A program made the position numbers and the translations under genes. From positions 4,811,154 to 4,875,153 of the forward strand of contig OY282447.1 in the NCBI GenBank assembly GCA_958296165.1: DNA of 64,000 nt, written 5' to 3'. Position 1 is the stretch's first letter. Every line of letters starts with the position of its first letter. Under the pieces are notes generated by a model. It was not told the origin of the DNA. It worked only from the letters and a program-made list of their open reading frames with translations, and made no database searches. Of this stretch, positions 1-10,511 are shown one piece after another. The stretch comes from an uncultured Pseudomonadales bacterium. Lineage in GTDB: Bacteria; Pseudomonadota; Gammaproteobacteria; Pseudomonadales; Azotimanducaceae.

Positions 1-687
1 ATCGACGACTTGCAGGTTTCCCGCTACGACCCGGTGAACGTGGCTTTCCTCTACTTCATCGAGAACATAGGCGATGCCAGCGCCCACGGTGCCGACGTAG
101 ACTTCAACTGGCTGCTTAGCGACGCATTGACCCTCACTGGCGCCGTCAGCTGGCTGCGCACGGAACTCACCCGCATCAACGCGCAGCTGCAGGACGTCTC
201 GGTGCCGGTGGGCGCGGAGTTGCCGCTCTCGCCGCGCTACGCCGGCAACCTGCGTTTACGCTACCGGTTCACCTTGGCGAGGCTGGGAGTGGATGCATAT
301 TGGACCGCGAGCATCGTCCACCGCGCCGAGAGCTTGGCGGGCATGGTGGGCAAGGCGGAGTACGCGGAAGACACGCTGTTTCAGCACACGGGGGTCCGCT
401 CCGGCTTGGAGATTCGGCAGGAAGGCGGAACTTTCGGCAACATCACCATTCCATCTGGCCCAGACGGCAGCCGCCGCTTGCCCGCCAACTCCCGCTACGT
501 CAACCCGGCCGCCACGACGATCAACGCGGCCTTCGGCATTGCGAAGGAAGATTGGCGCGCGGAACTCTTCATACAAAACGCCAACAACGAGCCGGCGCTG
601 ACGGTGCAGGTGGGTGGCCGCTACATGCCTGTAGTCACCGAGCAGCGGCCACGCACCGTTGGGCTGCGGATTTCCTTTCAGCTGTAG
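1..687 (+). CDS. TonB-dependent outer-membrane receptor, C-terminal part (cut by window start)
   Basis: About 228 residues of the beta-barrel end of a TonB-dependent receptor. These outer-membrane channels import siderophores, vitamins or glycans using energy from TonB/ExbBD. The frame is open from base 1, so the plug domain and TonB box lie outside the window. Seen here: alternating amphipathic strands, the late-barrel phrase LPLSPRYAGNLRLRY near residues 75-90, and a terminal strand ending RTVGLRISFQL with the near-terminal aromatic used for outer-membrane insertion. It converges on nuoN with 36 bases between the stops. The substrate cannot be inferred. Confidence 0.85.
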   Translation: MDDLQVSRYDPVNVAFLYFIENIGDASAHGADVDFNWLLSDALTLTGAVSWLRTELTRINAQLQDVSVPVGAELPLSPRYAGNLRLRYRFTLARLGVDAYWTASIVHRAESLAGMVGKAEYAEDTLFQHTGVRSGLEIRQEGGTFGNITIPSGPDGSRRLPANSRYVNPAATTINAAFGIAKEDWRAELFIQNANNEPALTVQVGGRYMPVVTEQRPRTVGLRISFQL

Positions 688-703
688 CGCACGGACAACC
701 AGC

Positions 704-721
704 GCTGGCGGTCTCGCCAGC
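704..721. terminator. Candidate bidirectional terminator hairpin
   Basis: GCTGGCG and CGCCAGC form a 7-bp stem around a GTCT tetraloop in the 36-bp gap between the converging receptor and nuoN stops. There is no clear U tract, so the call rests on position and stem strength. Confidence 0.4.
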
Positions 722-723
722 CG

Positions 724-2160
724 CTACGGCGCCAACCCCTGCGCCAGCTCGATCACGGCGCTTGGATACACCCCGAGCGCCACGGTGGCCACACCCAACA
801 CGACCGCGGTAACGAGCCCTTCCCAATGCGCGCCTGCGGCGGCATCAACACCATCCGCCGGGCGCGCGATCATCGCGAACACGATGCGCAGGTAGTAATA
901 CACCCCAATCGCACTGCCCACGATCAGCGCCCATACCAGCGCCCATGCAGCCCCAGCCACGCCCGCGTTCACCACGTAGAACTTGGCGATGAACCCGACG
1001 GTGAGCGGTATTCCCGCCAACGAGAGCGCTGCCACGACCAGAACCGTCGCCAGCACGGGTCGCCGCCAGAGCAGGCCGTCGTAGGCGTCGAGCTCCTCGG
1101 CGTCCTCCCGTTCGCCGGACAGAACCGTCATCACGCCGAAGGCGGCAAGCGTCATCAGGAAGTAGCCGACCAGATACACGAGGCCGGTTTCCACACCCAA
1201 GTCCGGGTTGCCGTTCGCTGCGCCGGCCAACACCAAGGCGATCAGCAGATAGCCCAAATGAGCGATGGAGGAGTACGCCAGCAGGCGCTTGAGGTTGGTT
1301 TGCAGCAGCGCCAGCAGGTTGCCGCCGAGCATCGAGAGCACCGCTATCACCACCACGACAGCGTGCAGCGCATCCGTGTCGAGCAAGTCCGATGCCAAGG
1401 CGTAGCGCAGCAGCACGGCGAAGACCGCGCCCTTTGAGACCGTCGCGACGAACCCGGCCACGGGCGCGGGCGCACCCTGGTAGACGTCCGGCGTCCACAT
1501 GTGGAACGGCACTAGAGACAGCTTGAAGAATACGCCAGCGAGCAGCATCGCCTGGCCCAGGGCGAGGATCGCTCGGTCGCTGCTGGTCAACCCCGCGCCG
1601 TCGTAGCCGAACGCCAACGTGCCGTTCGCCAAATAGATCGCAGCCATGCCGAACAGCATGGTGCTCGAAGCCGCGCCAGAGAGCACCAGATACTTGATTG
1701 CGGCTTCCAACGGCGGCTTGGCTTCCTCCGGGTAGGCGATCATGGCGTAGAGCGACACCGAGAGCACTTCCAAACCCAGCAGGAAACCGGCGAAATGGGC
1801 GGCCGTGGCCGTAACGCAAGCGCCCAGCGTGGCGATCACCAGCAGGATGTAGAACTCTTGGCGGTGGACCGCGCGCGGACCGAGATAGCGGTAAGAGAGC
1901 ACCGCCGTCGCAATGGCGGTCAAGACGAACAGGGCCAGGAAGAACAGCGCGTATCCGTCTATCTTCACCATGCCGTCGATCAGCTGCGGCCCGGCCTGCG
2001 CGGCCCACGGCACCGTCGCAAGCGCGCCGACCAGCACGGCGACGGCGCCCCCGAAGGCGACCACTTCCGAGCGCAGCCACGCCACCAGCAGCAACAAGAC
2101 GACGATGCCGCCGGAAAGCACGAAGTACGGCAGCAGCGCTTGGGCTTGCAGGGCGGTCAT
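724..2160 (-). CDS. nuoN: NADH-quinone oxidoreductase subunit N
   Basis: Antiporter-like membrane subunit of respiratory complex I, 478 aa, near the usual length. About 14 hydrophobic segments are visible, with the family core around FKLSLVPFHMWTPDVYQG and a later KRLLAYSSIAHLGY segment carrying conserved charged and helix-breaking residues. I chose the ATG at 2160 because its first bases overlap the nuoM stop (ATGA) and the protein then begins MTALQAQALLPYF, like other NuoN. An upstream open stretch in the same frame lies inside nuoM and is a shadow. It is the last gene of the cluster. Confidence 0.96.
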   Translation of the reverse strand: MTALQAQALLPYFVLSGGIVVLLLLVAWLRSEVVAFGGAVAVLVGALATVPWAAQAGPQLIDGMVKIDGYALFFLALFVLTAIATAVLSYRYLGPRAVHRQEFYILLVIATLGACVTATAAHFAGFLLGLEVLSVSLYAMIAYPEEAKPPLEAAIKYLVLSGAASSTMLFGMAAIYLANGTLAFGYDGAGLTSSDRAILALGQAMLLAGVFFKLSLVPFHMWTPDVYQGAPAPVAGFVATVSKGAVFAVLLRYALASDLLDTDALHAVVVVIAVLSMLGGNLLALLQTNLKRLLAYSSIAHLGYLLIALVLAGAANGNPDLGVETGLVYLVGYFLMTLAAFGVMTVLSGEREDAEELDAYDGLLWRRPVLATVLVVAALSLAGIPLTVGFIAKFYVVNAGVAGAAWALVWALIVGSAIGVYYYLRIVFAMIARPADGVDAAAGAHWEGLVTAVVLGVATVALGVYPSAVIELAQGLAP

Positions 2161-3617
2161 GGCAACACGCCGAGCTTGGCGATGGTGGCAGCGGACATGT
2201 CCAAGAGCGGCTGCGGATAGACGCCCACCCACACCAAGCCCGCCATCATCAGCACCATCACGCTCATCTCGCGCGCGCCGAAGTCGCGCATCGCCGCCAC
2301 ATCCGGGTTCGGCGCGCCTTGGAACGAGCGCTGCATCAGGTACAGGCCGTAGACCGCGGCCACGACGATGCCGATGGTCGCGGCGACCGTGAGCGGCACG
2401 CTCGCTCGGAACGCGCCGAGCAAGGCGAGGAACTCGCCGACGAAATTGCCAAGGCCCGGCATGCCTACAGACGCCACAACGAAGAACAGCGTCATCACGC
2501 CCATGCGCGGGGCATGCACCCACAGGCCGCCCATGCGCGACATCTCGCGCGTGTGCAGCCGATGCTGGATGGCACCCGCCATCATAAAGAGCGCCGCGGT
2601 GGAAAAGCCATGCGCGATCATGGTGACGATGGCGCCTTGCATCCCGAGCTCGTTGAAGGCGTATACGCCGAGCAGGATGAAGCCCATGTGGGCGATGGAA
2701 CTGTAGGCCACCAAGCGCTTGAAGTCGCTTTGGCTGAACGCCATCGCGCCGCCGTAGAGAACGCTCACGGCGCCGAGCAGCATGGCCCACCACGCGAAAT
2801 CCTGCGATGCGTCGGGGAACAGCGGCACGGCGAAGCGGATCAGGCCGTAGGCGCCCGTCTTGAGCAGGATGCCGGCCAGAATCACGCTGCCAGCCGTCGG
2901 CGCCTGAGTGTGCGCGTCCGGCAGCCAAGTGTGAACCGGCACGGAGGGGAGCTTGGTGGCAAAGGCCACGAAGAAGCCCAGCATCAGCCACAGCCGCACG
3001 GATTCGGAGATGTCTGCGCCCAGCAATGCCTTGTAGCCGAACGTCAGTTCACCGCTGCTGGCATGGTGGAAATAGACCAAGGCCAAGATCGCCAACAGCA
3101 TCAACAGGCCGCTGATCTGCGTGAACAGGAAGAACTTCATGGAAGCGTAGCCCTTGTTCTCGTGGCCCCAGATGGCGATGAGGAAGTACATGGGAATCAA
3201 CATCACTTCCCAGAAGAAGAAGAACAGGAACAAGTCCAGCGCCGTGAACACGCCGACCACGCCGGCCATCACCCACAGGATGTTGAACTGGAAGAAGCCC
3301 TTGCCGGCTTCGATTTCGTCCCAGGAGGAAACCACCGCGACGATACCGAGGAACATGGTGAGCGCCACCATCAGCAGGCTCAAGCCGTCCAGTTCCAGAA
3401 TCACGTTGATGCCGAAACGCGGGATCCAAGGGATGAACTGTTCGGCATAGAGGCCGTTCGCGCCGGCGCCGCCCTGCCACTCGAGAACTGCCCACGCCAA
3501 GCCGGCGGCGAACGCCAGCATGCTCACCCAGCGCGGCGCGTTGGGGCTCACGAAACGCCCGGCCGCCCACGCCAACGCGCCGGCCGCCAGCAGCACGAGA
3601 ATCGCGCCGAGGATCAC
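2157..3617 (-). CDS. nuoM: NADH-quinone oxidoreductase subunit M
   Basis: Proton-pumping antiporter-like subunit of complex I, 486 aa. Visible family marks include the early FFFFWEVMLIPMYFLIAIWG with its essential glutamate, KLPSVPVHTWLPDAHTQAP, and FKRLVAYSSIAHMGFI. It has a 4-bp ATGA overlap with nuoL upstream and with nuoN downstream, indicating translational coupling. Confidence 0.97.
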   Translation of the reverse strand: MILGAILVLLAAGALAWAAGRFVSPNAPRWVSMLAFAAGLAWAVLEWQGGAGANGLYAEQFIPWIPRFGINVILELDGLSLLMVALTMFLGIVAVVSSWDEIEAGKGFFQFNILWVMAGVVGVFTALDLFLFFFFWEVMLIPMYFLIAIWGHENKGYASMKFFLFTQISGLLMLLAILALVYFHHASSGELTFGYKALLGADISESVRLWLMLGFFVAFATKLPSVPVHTWLPDAHTQAPTAGSVILAGILLKTGAYGLIRFAVPLFPDASQDFAWWAMLLGAVSVLYGGAMAFSQSDFKRLVAYSSIAHMGFILLGVYAFNELGMQGAIVTMIAHGFSTAALFMMAGAIQHRLHTREMSRMGGLWVHAPRMGVMTLFFVVASVGMPGLGNFVGEFLALLGAFRASVPLTVAATIGIVVAAVYGLYLMQRSFQGAPNPDVAAMRDFGAREMSVMVLMMAGLVWVGVYPQPLLDMSAATIAKLGVLP

Positions 3618-5452
3618 AGCCAGCCCGCCGCGAGCAAGAGCACCACGATCAGCCCTATCGCCATGTTCGCCGCGTACCAGCGCAAACGGCCCGTTTGCGT
3701 CAATGCGCCCGTATGGTGCAGGCCACGCGTGATGGACTTAGTGAGCGTGTAGATCAGGTCCACGACGTCGCCCTTGTTCACTCTGGCCAGCCATAGGAAG
3801 GGCTTGACGAATACGCGCTCGTACAGCCAGTCGAACGCCCAGCCGCTGTCGAAAAAGCGCCGCAGCGCATCGCCGGCCTTCGACTCCACGAATCCGGCCA
3901 CGTCGATGCGGCCGCTGAACACGAGAACGCCCAGCAAGATGCCGAGCAACGGCACGGCCATGGTCACCACCGCGACCGGGCTGGCGTGCGAGAAATCGCC
4001 CAAGCCGCCGAGCAGTTCGTCGAGCACGCCGATGCCAAACCAGCCGCCGACGATGGAGAGCACGCCCAGCACCGCGAGCGGCAGCCACATGTTGATGCGT
4101 GAATCTTCGTGCGGTTCGGTCTTGGCATCGCCGAAGAAGGTGATCACCATCATGCGTGTGGTGTAGAGCGCGGTCAGCCCGGCGGCCAGCACCCCACCGC
4201 CCCAATAGAGCCAGCCGCTGGTGTCGTAGGCGGTGAGCAGAATCGCATCCTTGCTGTAGAAGCCGGACGTAACGAAAGGCAACGCCACCAGCGCGCCCGA
4301 ACCGATGGCCATGCTCCAAAAAGGCACCGGCAGCTTCTTCCACAAGCCGCCCATCTTGAAGATGTCCTGCTCGTGGTGCAGGGCCAGAATCACGGAGCCG
4401 GAAGCGAGGAACAAGAGCGCCTTGAAGAAGGCGTGGGTCATCAGGTGGAAGATCGCCGCCGACCAGGCGCCCACGCCCAGCGCCATGAACATGTAGCCGA
4501 TCTGGCTCATGGTGGAGTAGGCGAGGATGCGCTTGATGTCGCGCTGCGTCAGCGCCGTGAACGAGGCGATGAGCAGGGTCGCCAAGCCCACCACCGCCAC
4601 ATAGTGCTGGGCGTTCGCCGAGAGCAGGTAGAGGTCCTGCATCCGGGCGATGAGGTAGACGCCGGCGGTGACCATCGTTGCCGCGTGGATGAGCGCGGAT
4701 ACCGGCGTTGGGCCAGCCATCGCGTCCGGCAGCCAGGTTTGCAGCGGCACCTGCGCGGATTTGCCGACGGCGCCGCCAAGCAGAAGCAGGCAAATGGCGG
4801 TGGCCATGCAGGGCGTCAGCGCACTCGATGCCGCGAGTGCCTGCTGAATCTCCAAACTGCCGAGTTCTCGGAACAGCAGGAACAGGCCCAGTGCGAACGC
4901 CGTATCCCCTACTCTGGTCACTACGAACGCCTTGCGCGCCGCATAGCCGTTGGCGGCGTCGCGGTGATAGAAGCCAATCAACAGGTAGCTGCAAAGCCCC
5001 ACCCCTTCCCAGCCTAGGAACAGCACCAGCAGGTTGTCGCCGAGCACCAGCATCAGCATGGCGAACACAAACAGGTTCATGTAGGCGAAGAAGCGGCTGT
5101 AGCTCGCCGGCTCCTGATGGTCTTTCCACATGTAGCCCGTCGCGTACAGGTGGATGAGGAAACCAACGCCGGTAATCACGCCCATCATCACCAAGGAGAG
5201 CGCGTCTAGATAGAGAGTGATGGAGGGCTGGAAATCCGCCACTGCGATCCACGTCCACAGCGACAGCGAGAAGGAAGGTTCGCCGCTTTGCAGGAACTCG
5301 CGGCCGGCGAACAGCGCCACGAGCGCGGCGATGCCCACGGTGCCGGCGCCGATCACCGCAACGAGCTTGTCCGGCAGTTTTCCCTCGGTCGCAAACAGCG
5401 CCAAGAAGCCCAGCAGCGGCAGCGCCGGCACCAGCCAGAGAAGATCCAGCAC
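3614..5452 (-). CDS. nuoL: NADH-quinone oxidoreductase subunit L
   Basis: Largest antiporter-like complex I subunit, 612 aa, with the expected C-terminal extension that forms the lateral helix and final transmembrane segment. Motifs seen include FLGWEGVGLCSYLLIGF, KSAQVPLQTWLPDAMAGPTP and IKRILAYSTMSQIGYM. It starts 13 bases after the nuoK stop and overlaps nuoM by 4 bases. Confidence 0.97.
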   Translation of the reverse strand: MLDLLWLVPALPLLGFLALFATEGKLPDKLVAVIGAGTVGIAALVALFAGREFLQSGEPSFSLSLWTWIAVADFQPSITLYLDALSLVMMGVITGVGFLIHLYATGYMWKDHQEPASYSRFFAYMNLFVFAMLMLVLGDNLLVLFLGWEGVGLCSYLLIGFYHRDAANGYAARKAFVVTRVGDTAFALGLFLLFRELGSLEIQQALAASSALTPCMATAICLLLLGGAVGKSAQVPLQTWLPDAMAGPTPVSALIHAATMVTAGVYLIARMQDLYLLSANAQHYVAVVGLATLLIASFTALTQRDIKRILAYSTMSQIGYMFMALGVGAWSAAIFHLMTHAFFKALLFLASGSVILALHHEQDIFKMGGLWKKLPVPFWSMAIGSGALVALPFVTSGFYSKDAILLTAYDTSGWLYWGGGVLAAGLTALYTTRMMVITFFGDAKTEPHEDSRINMWLPLAVLGVLSIVGGWFGIGVLDELLGGLGDFSHASPVAVVTMAVPLLGILLGVLVFSGRIDVAGFVESKAGDALRRFFDSGWAFDWLYERVFVKPFLWLARVNKGDVVDLIYTLTKSITRGLHHTGALTQTGRLRWYAANMAIGLIVVLLLAAGWL

Positions 5453-5465
5453 GCGCTATCCCGCC

Positions 5466-5777
5466 CTAGCCGCTCAGTTCGCTGGCGGAATCGACATCCA
5501 ACGTGCCGTAGCGCCTAGAGAGCTGCAATACCAAGCCCAGCGCTACGGCGACTTCCGCCGCCGCGAGCGCCAGGATCAGCATGAACATGATCTGGCCATC
5601 CGGCTGCCCCCACTTGGCGCCCGCGGCGATGAAGGCCAAGCCAGCGGCATTCATCATCACTTCCAAAGACATCAGCAGGAACATCACGTTGCGACGCGCC
5701 AAGACGCCCGCCAAACCCATCAGAAAAAGCAGCGCAGCCACGTAGAGCACGTGCTCCACGGGCACCGAAATGGCCAT
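5466..5777 (-). CDS. nuoK: NADH-quinone oxidoreductase subunit K
   Basis: Small membrane subunit (103 aa) with three transmembrane helices. Both buried glutamates of the proton path are present, in [15 protein letters not shown] (about residue 39) and in [14 protein letters not shown] (about residue 74). The ATG at 5777 shares a base with the nuoJ stop (TGATG). The longer open frame upstream belongs to nuoJ sequence in another phase. Confidence 0.96.
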   Translation of the reverse strand: MAISVPVEHVLYVAALLFLMGLAGVLARRNVMFLLMSLEVMMNAAGLAFIAAGAKWGQPDGQIMFMLILALAAAEVAVALGLVLQLSRRYGTLDVDSASELSG

Positions 5778-6298
5778 CAGCCGGCTTCCTCGCGTCGTTC
5801 TTCGAGGTAGCGGCGGCCCAAATGGTAGGCACCCACCAACGCCGCCAGCAGCAGGAAGCCAGCCAGCTCCACCGCCAGCAGATACGGCCCGAACAGCTCC
5901 GCACCCACCGCCTTCGGCCCCACTTCCTGGCCTTTCGTCTCGTCTCCCGAACCGGCAAAGACGTTGAACATCACGATGGCGAGCACGAAGACGAGGATGA
6001 ATGGAAACGCCCACATGCCCGGCTGCAGCCAGCGCGTCTCGCGCAGCACCGACGAACGGCCCAGGTTCAACATCATCACCACGAACAGGAACAGCACGAC
6101 GATGGCGCCGGCGTACACCACCACTTCCAAAGCGGCGGCAAAAGGAGCGCCGAGCACGAAGAAAATCACCGCCACGGCGAGCAGCGAGACCACCAGATAG
6201 ATCAGCGCGCGAGAGGCGTTCTTGCGCGTTATCACCATGAGAGTCGCAATCAAGGCCACCAGCGCCGGCACCCAGAACAAGACGAGGTCGGTCGTCAA
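5777..6298 (-). CDS. nuoJ: NADH-quinone oxidoreductase subunit J
   Basis: Membrane subunit of complex I, 173 aa, five transmembrane segments, with the conserved [22 protein letters not shown] stretch forming the pi-bulge helix TM3. No ATG precedes the conserved start. A TTG at 6298 overlaps the nuoI stop as TTGA, matching the ATGA overlaps elsewhere in this cluster, and gives the normal NuoJ length. I therefore call TTG as the start. Confidence 0.93.
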   Translation of the reverse strand: MTTDLVLFWVPALVALIATLMVITRKNASRALIYLVVSLLAVAVIFFVLGAPFAAALEVVVYAGAIVVLFLFVVMMLNLGRSSVLRETRWLQPGMWAFPFILVFVLAIVMFNVFAGSGDETKGQEVGPKAVGAELFGPYLLAVELAGFLLLAALVGAYHLGRRYLEERREEAG

Positions 6299-6813
6299 GG
6301 CAGCAGGCTCCGCACATCCGTCGGCGGCGCTTCGCGCAGCGCCTCGCCCTTGCCCTTGCCGGCGATGGTCTTGCCGGCCACTTGCCAAAAGCTGTAGTCC
6401 GGGTACTTGCCGGGGCCGTCGATCAGCAGGTGCTCTTTTTCGTAGACCATGTTGTTGCGGTCGAACTCGCACAGCTCGAAATCGGGCGTGAGCTGGATGG
6501 AATACGTGGGGCAGGCCTCCTCGCACATGCCGCACATGATGCAGCGCGAGAAGTTGATGCGGAAGAACTCCGGATACCAGCGGCCGTCCTCTTCGCGCTC
6601 GGTCTTCTGCAAAGCGATGCAGTCCACCGGACAAGCGACGGCGCAGAGGTTGCAGGCCACGCAGCGTTCCTCGCCGTCCGGGTCTCGCGTGAGCACGATG
6701 CGGCCGCGGTAGCGCGGTGCCTGATAGGGCATTTCCTCGGGATACTGCACGGTTTCGTTACGCATGAACGTGTGGCGGAATACCGCCCACAGCGTTCGCA
6801 ATTGGCTTATCAC
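6295..6813 (-). CDS. nuoI: NADH-quinone oxidoreductase subunit I (2x 4Fe-4S)
   Basis: Peripheral-arm ferredoxin-like subunit (172 aa) carrying clusters N6a and N6b. Two complete CxxCxxCxxxCP motifs are visible: [15 protein letters not shown] and [13 protein letters not shown]. The start is a GTG (MISQLRTLW), one base after the nuoH stop. Confidence 0.96.
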   Translation of the reverse strand: MISQLRTLWAVFRHTFMRNETVQYPEEMPYQAPRYRGRIVLTRDPDGEERCVACNLCAVACPVDCIALQKTEREEDGRWYPEFFRINFSRCIMCGMCEEACPTYSIQLTPDFELCEFDRNNMVYEKEHLLIDGPGKYPDYSFWQVAGKTIAGKGKGEALREAPPTDVRSLLP

Positions 6814-6814
6814 G

Positions 6815-7789
6815 TTAGAACGCTCCCAAGCCGACGATGGCGCCGGTAATCAGCAGATTCAACAGCGTCAGAGGCAGCAGGATCTTCCAGCCCAAACTCA
6901 TCAGCTGATCGTAGCGGGGGCGCGGGATGGCCGCCCGCAGCAAGACGAAGACGTGGATGAAGAACAACACTTTGGCGCCGAACCACAGCAGCGGCGGCAG
7001 GAAGTCCAGAAAACTCGGCACCAGCCAGCCGCCGAAGAACAGCAGCACGATGAGGCAGGACGTGACGATGACCGCCACGTACTCGCCGCACATCAGCAGC
7101 GCGAACTTCATGCCCGAGTACTCGGTGTGAAAGCCGGCGGTGAGCTCGTGCTCGGCTTCCGGCAAATCAAACGGCAGGCGGTGCGATTCGGCGAGGCCGG
7201 CGATGAGGAAGATCACGAAGCCGAGGAACTGCGGCAGCACATACCACATGTCCGCTTGGGCGTTGACGATATCCACCAGGCTGAACGAGCCAGCATGGAT
7301 GACTACGCCCATCACCGAAAGCCCCATGAAGACCTCGTAGGTCACCATCTGCGCGGCCGCTCTCAGGCTGCCGAGCAAGGCGTATTTGTTGTTGCTCGCG
7401 AAGCCACCGAGCAGCACGCCGTAGACGGCCAAGGACGACATCGCCAAGAACCACAGCAAGGCCACGTTCACATCGACGATGTGGAAATCCGGTGCGAACG
7501 GAATCACCCCCAGCACGAACAGCATGGATGCGCAGACGATCACGGGCGCCAGGACGAAGAACACCCGATCGCCGAACGGCGGCACCCAGTCGTCCTTGGT
7601 GATGAACTTGATGCCGTCCGCCACGCCCTGCAGGACGCCGAACCAACCGACCCGGTTCGGGCCGCGGCGATCCTGCCACCAGCCGAGCAAGCGACGTTCC
7701 CACCACTGTAGGAACATCACCGCCAACAGCGTGCCCGCCGCCAGCGGCACAATGAGCACATAGCTCCAGTTGAGCTCGAATCCGAACAC
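6815..7789 (-). CDS. nuoH: NADH-quinone oxidoreductase subunit H
   Basis: Membrane subunit lining the quinone chamber (324 aa, eight transmembrane segments). It shows the conserved [21 protein letters not shown] loop near residues 32-52 and the acidic [20 protein letters not shown] loop that contacts quinone. It lies 7 bases after nuoG and 1 base before nuoI. Confidence 0.97.
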   Translation of the reverse strand: MFGFELNWSYVLIVPLAAGTLLAVMFLQWWERRLLGWWQDRRGPNRVGWFGVLQGVADGIKFITKDDWVPPFGDRVFFVLAPVIVCASMLFVLGVIPFAPDFHIVDVNVALLWFLAMSSLAVYGVLLGGFASNNKYALLGSLRAAAQMVTYEVFMGLSVMGVVIHAGSFSLVDIVNAQADMWYVLPQFLGFVIFLIAGLAESHRLPFDLPEAEHELTAGFHTEYSGMKFALLMCGEYVAVIVTSCLIVLLFFGGWLVPSFLDFLPPLLWFGAKVLFFIHVFVLLRAAIPRPRYDQLMSLGWKILLPLTLLNLLITGAIVGLGAF

Positions 7790-7796
7790 GTTAGCG

Positions 7797-10511
7797 CTAG
7801 CCTCGGGCGATTACGTTGGCATCGCCACTGCTTGCGCGGACGAAATCGGGGTCCGCGGCGAGGTGGACGGCCGCGGTGGCAAGCACGCCCGCGCCCGGAA
7901 GACCTTGCGCTATGCCAACTACGCCGGGCCGCACGGCGTTGTCGAGGCGTACTTCGGCGCTCATGCCGAGCTCGTCGATCCTCACGCCGGCGCCTTCGGC
8001 CGCTTGGAGCTTCTTGGCGTCAGCCGGGTTCAGCAGCACATACGGTGCGGGAGTGCGTTCGAGGATGGGCGCGGATGCGGCCGAGAGTTCGTCGCTGCCG
8101 AATACGTGGTGAACGCGAGCGGCGGCGTAGGCGCCGTTCTGCAATGGCTGCGGTACCGATGCCTGCCGCACCGTATCGGCGGCGGGTTCGCCTGCGCCTT
8201 CGGCGCGGCCGAGCAAGCACACGCCAGGGTCGCCACCGGCAAGCGGCCCGCCCACTTCCTGCTGGAACTTGAACACCGCCTGGTTGGAGTTCCAGCCCGG
8301 CGACCACACATAGGGCACCACCGCACCGGGCTGGTCGCCGGCGTTCTCGCCCTCCATTGAGTAGGCGAGCGGCGTCTCCTCATCCACCGTGGCCTTCGGC
8401 TCGTGGATGTCCAAGTTGGCGCGCATGGCCGTGCGGCCGCTGTAGCGATGCGGCTGGCGCGGAACTTTGGCGTTGGCTCTAACGCGGAAGCCGGCGCCGG
8501 GCGCGAGCTCGGCCAGCGGCGCGAACTCGCCGCTGGCGCAGGCTGCGGTGAGATCGTCGATATGCGCCCAATCCGCTTCGCCTCCGCAGCGCCGAGCGAT
8601 GGCCGCTATCCAGCGCCAAGAGGGGGCGACTTCGCCGCCAGGCTCGAATACCTGATAGAAGCGCTGGGCGCGCGTTTCGTAGTTCACGAAGGTGCCGGTT
8701 TGTTCGGCGTAGGTAGCCGCCGGCAACACCACCGCGGCAGCATCGGCGGTGGGCGTTTCCAGGGCATCGAGCACCACCGCGTTGCCGAGTTCGATCTGCG
8801 TCTTCGCAACGCGCCGGTGCAGGTCGTTCTCCAGCACCAGTGCGCGAGCGCCGTCTTGCATGCGCTGCAAGGCGGCAGAGAGCGTCAGGCCGCCGTCCAA
8901 CATCGCGACGCCGTAGCTGTTGGCTTCCATCGGCATAAGAGCCAGCGCTACGTCCCTCCCCTTTCTTTTTATTGCGTGGGCGATGTTGGCGGCGGCCTGA
9001 ATGAGAGCCGGCTCGCGGGCTTCCGTGCCAGCGATCACGAGCGGTCGCTCGGCCGCGGCGAGGGCGCGCGCGGCGACTGCCGCGAAATCGTCTGCGCCGC
9101 TCTGTTCCGCATCGGCACCGACCGCCGCGGCGATCGCGAAGCCGAGACGCGCCAAATCCGGCGCGGCGCCGTGGCTGGTTGCGGTGGCCAATTCGTCGAT
9201 GCGCGTGGACGCAACCGAGGCGATGAACAACGGGCTCTTGGCAGACTGGCCGTGGCCGCGCACGCCAGCGTCTTGCCAGCTGGGGATGCCGGCGCTCGCC
9301 GCCATGTCGAACGCGACGGCGCGGCTTGCCTGGCGCACCGCCAAGGCTACTCGGGGCGCCGTATTGGCGATGTCCTCGCCGAGCACGAGCACCGCATCGG
9401 CCTGCTCGATCTCGGCCAGCGACGGAATGCGAAAGCCGCCGCCGCGGTACACGTCGAGCGCGGCTCGAACGGCCGCTGCTTCGTCGTCTGCCAAGCCAGC
9501 GCAGAAGTTGGCGCCGCCAACCAACTGCTTGAGCGCGAAGTTGGCCTCCAGCGAAGCGCGCGGCGAGCCGATGCCGATCAGGTCCGCACGCGGCCGCGCC
9601 GCGATGGCTTCCAGCGCGGCATCCTCGCCCCCGGCTTCGAAGACGCCATCCGGCCCACGCACGCCCGCCTGGCGAATGCGCTTGTCGTGATTCACGAAGT
9701 GCGAACCGTAGCGCCCGCGATCACACAGAAAGTAACGGTTCAGTTGGCCGTGATAGCGGTTGTGGACGCGCTTTAGCAGGCCATAGCGCTCGGCCGGGAA
9801 CGTATTGCACCCGACCGCGCAATTGGGGCACACAGATGGTGCGGATTGCAGATCCCACTTGCGGCTGTAGACCTGCGAGAACGGCTTGTCGGTGAAGACG
9901 CCGGTGGGACACACCTCGACGAGATTGCCCGCGAACTCGCTCTCCAGCACGCCGTCCTCTTGGCGCCCGAAGAACATCCGCGAGCGCGAACCGAAGGCAT
10001 CCAAGTCTTTGCCGCCAGCGTAGTCGCGGTAGTAGCGCACGCAGCGGTAGCAGGTGATGCAACGGTTCATTTCGTGGCCTAGGAACGGGCCGAGATACTG
10101 GTTCTCCCACGTGCGCTTGCGGCCAGCGTAGCGGCGCATCGAATGGCCGGCCATCACGGTCATGTCCTGCAGGTGGCATTCGCCCCCTTCCTCGCAGACG
10201 GGACAATCGTGCGGATGGTTTTCCATCAGCCATTCGATGACTTGCTTGCGGAAATCCGCCGCGAACGGCGCGGCGATGGAGACGCGCATACCCTCCCGCA
10301 CGGGCATCGTACAGGCCATTTGCAGCCTGCCGCGCTGATCGGCCTCGTCGGCGTAGTCGATAATCGCGCATAGTCGGCAGGAACCGACGGCGCCCAGGGC
10401 CGGGTGCCAGCAGAAATAGGGCAGATCCAGCCGCTCGGAGAGGCAGGCATGGAGCAGGTTCTGGCCTGCTTCTAAGTCGTAATCCTTGCCGTCGATGTTG
10501 ACGCGGGCCAT
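7797..10511 (-). CDS. nuoG: NADH-quinone oxidoreductase subunit G
   Basis: Large peripheral subunit (904 aa, close to E. coli NuoG). The N-terminus is a 2Fe-2S ferredoxin domain (YFCWHPALGAVGSCRLC...C), followed by the HDCPVCEEGGECHLQD loop and the CITCYRCVRYYRDYAG 4Fe-4S domain. CPNCAVGC plus a later C near residue 263 gives the off-path N7 cluster typical of the E. coli lineage. The rest is the degenerate molybdopterin-oxidoreductase fold. The ATG has GGGAGG upstream on its strand at a longish spacing. A 154-bp gap separates it from nuoF, the only large gap inside the cluster. Confidence 0.95.
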   Translation of the reverse strand: MARVNIDGKDYDLEAGQNLLHACLSERLDLPYFCWHPALGAVGSCRLCAIIDYADEADQRGRLQMACTMPVREGMRVSIAAPFAADFRKQVIEWLMENHPHDCPVCEEGGECHLQDMTVMAGHSMRRYAGRKRTWENQYLGPFLGHEMNRCITCYRCVRYYRDYAGGKDLDAFGSRSRMFFGRQEDGVLESEFAGNLVEVCPTGVFTDKPFSQVYSRKWDLQSAPSVCPNCAVGCNTFPAERYGLLKRVHNRYHGQLNRYFLCDRGRYGSHFVNHDKRIRQAGVRGPDGVFEAGGEDAALEAIAARPRADLIGIGSPRASLEANFALKQLVGGANFCAGLADDEAAAVRAALDVYRGGGFRIPSLAEIEQADAVLVLGEDIANTAPRVALAVRQASRAVAFDMAASAGIPSWQDAGVRGHGQSAKSPLFIASVASTRIDELATATSHGAAPDLARLGFAIAAAVGADAEQSGADDFAAVAARALAAAERPLVIAGTEAREPALIQAAANIAHAIKRKGRDVALALMPMEANSYGVAMLDGGLTLSAALQRMQDGARALVLENDLHRRVAKTQIELGNAVVLDALETPTADAAAVVLPAATYAEQTGTFVNYETRAQRFYQVFEPGGEVAPSWRWIAAIARRCGGEADWAHIDDLTAACASGEFAPLAELAPGAGFRVRANAKVPRQPHRYSGRTAMRANLDIHEPKATVDEETPLAYSMEGENAGDQPGAVVPYVWSPGWNSNQAVFKFQQEVGGPLAGGDPGVCLLGRAEGAGEPAADTVRQASVPQPLQNGAYAAARVHHVFGSDELSAASAPILERTPAPYVLLNPADAKKLQAAEGAGVRIDELGMSAEVRLDNAVRPGVVGIAQGLPGAGVLATAAVHLAADPDFVRASSGDANVIARG

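Noticed and set aside
724-2991. 755-aa single frame covering nuoN plus upstream sequence
   Set aside because: Only the last 478 residues are NuoN; the upstream part is out-of-phase nuoM.
8403-9776. 457-aa open frame on the plus strand
   Set aside because: It is antisense to nuoG, Arg/Ala/Gly-rich with no family features; a GC-rich shadow.
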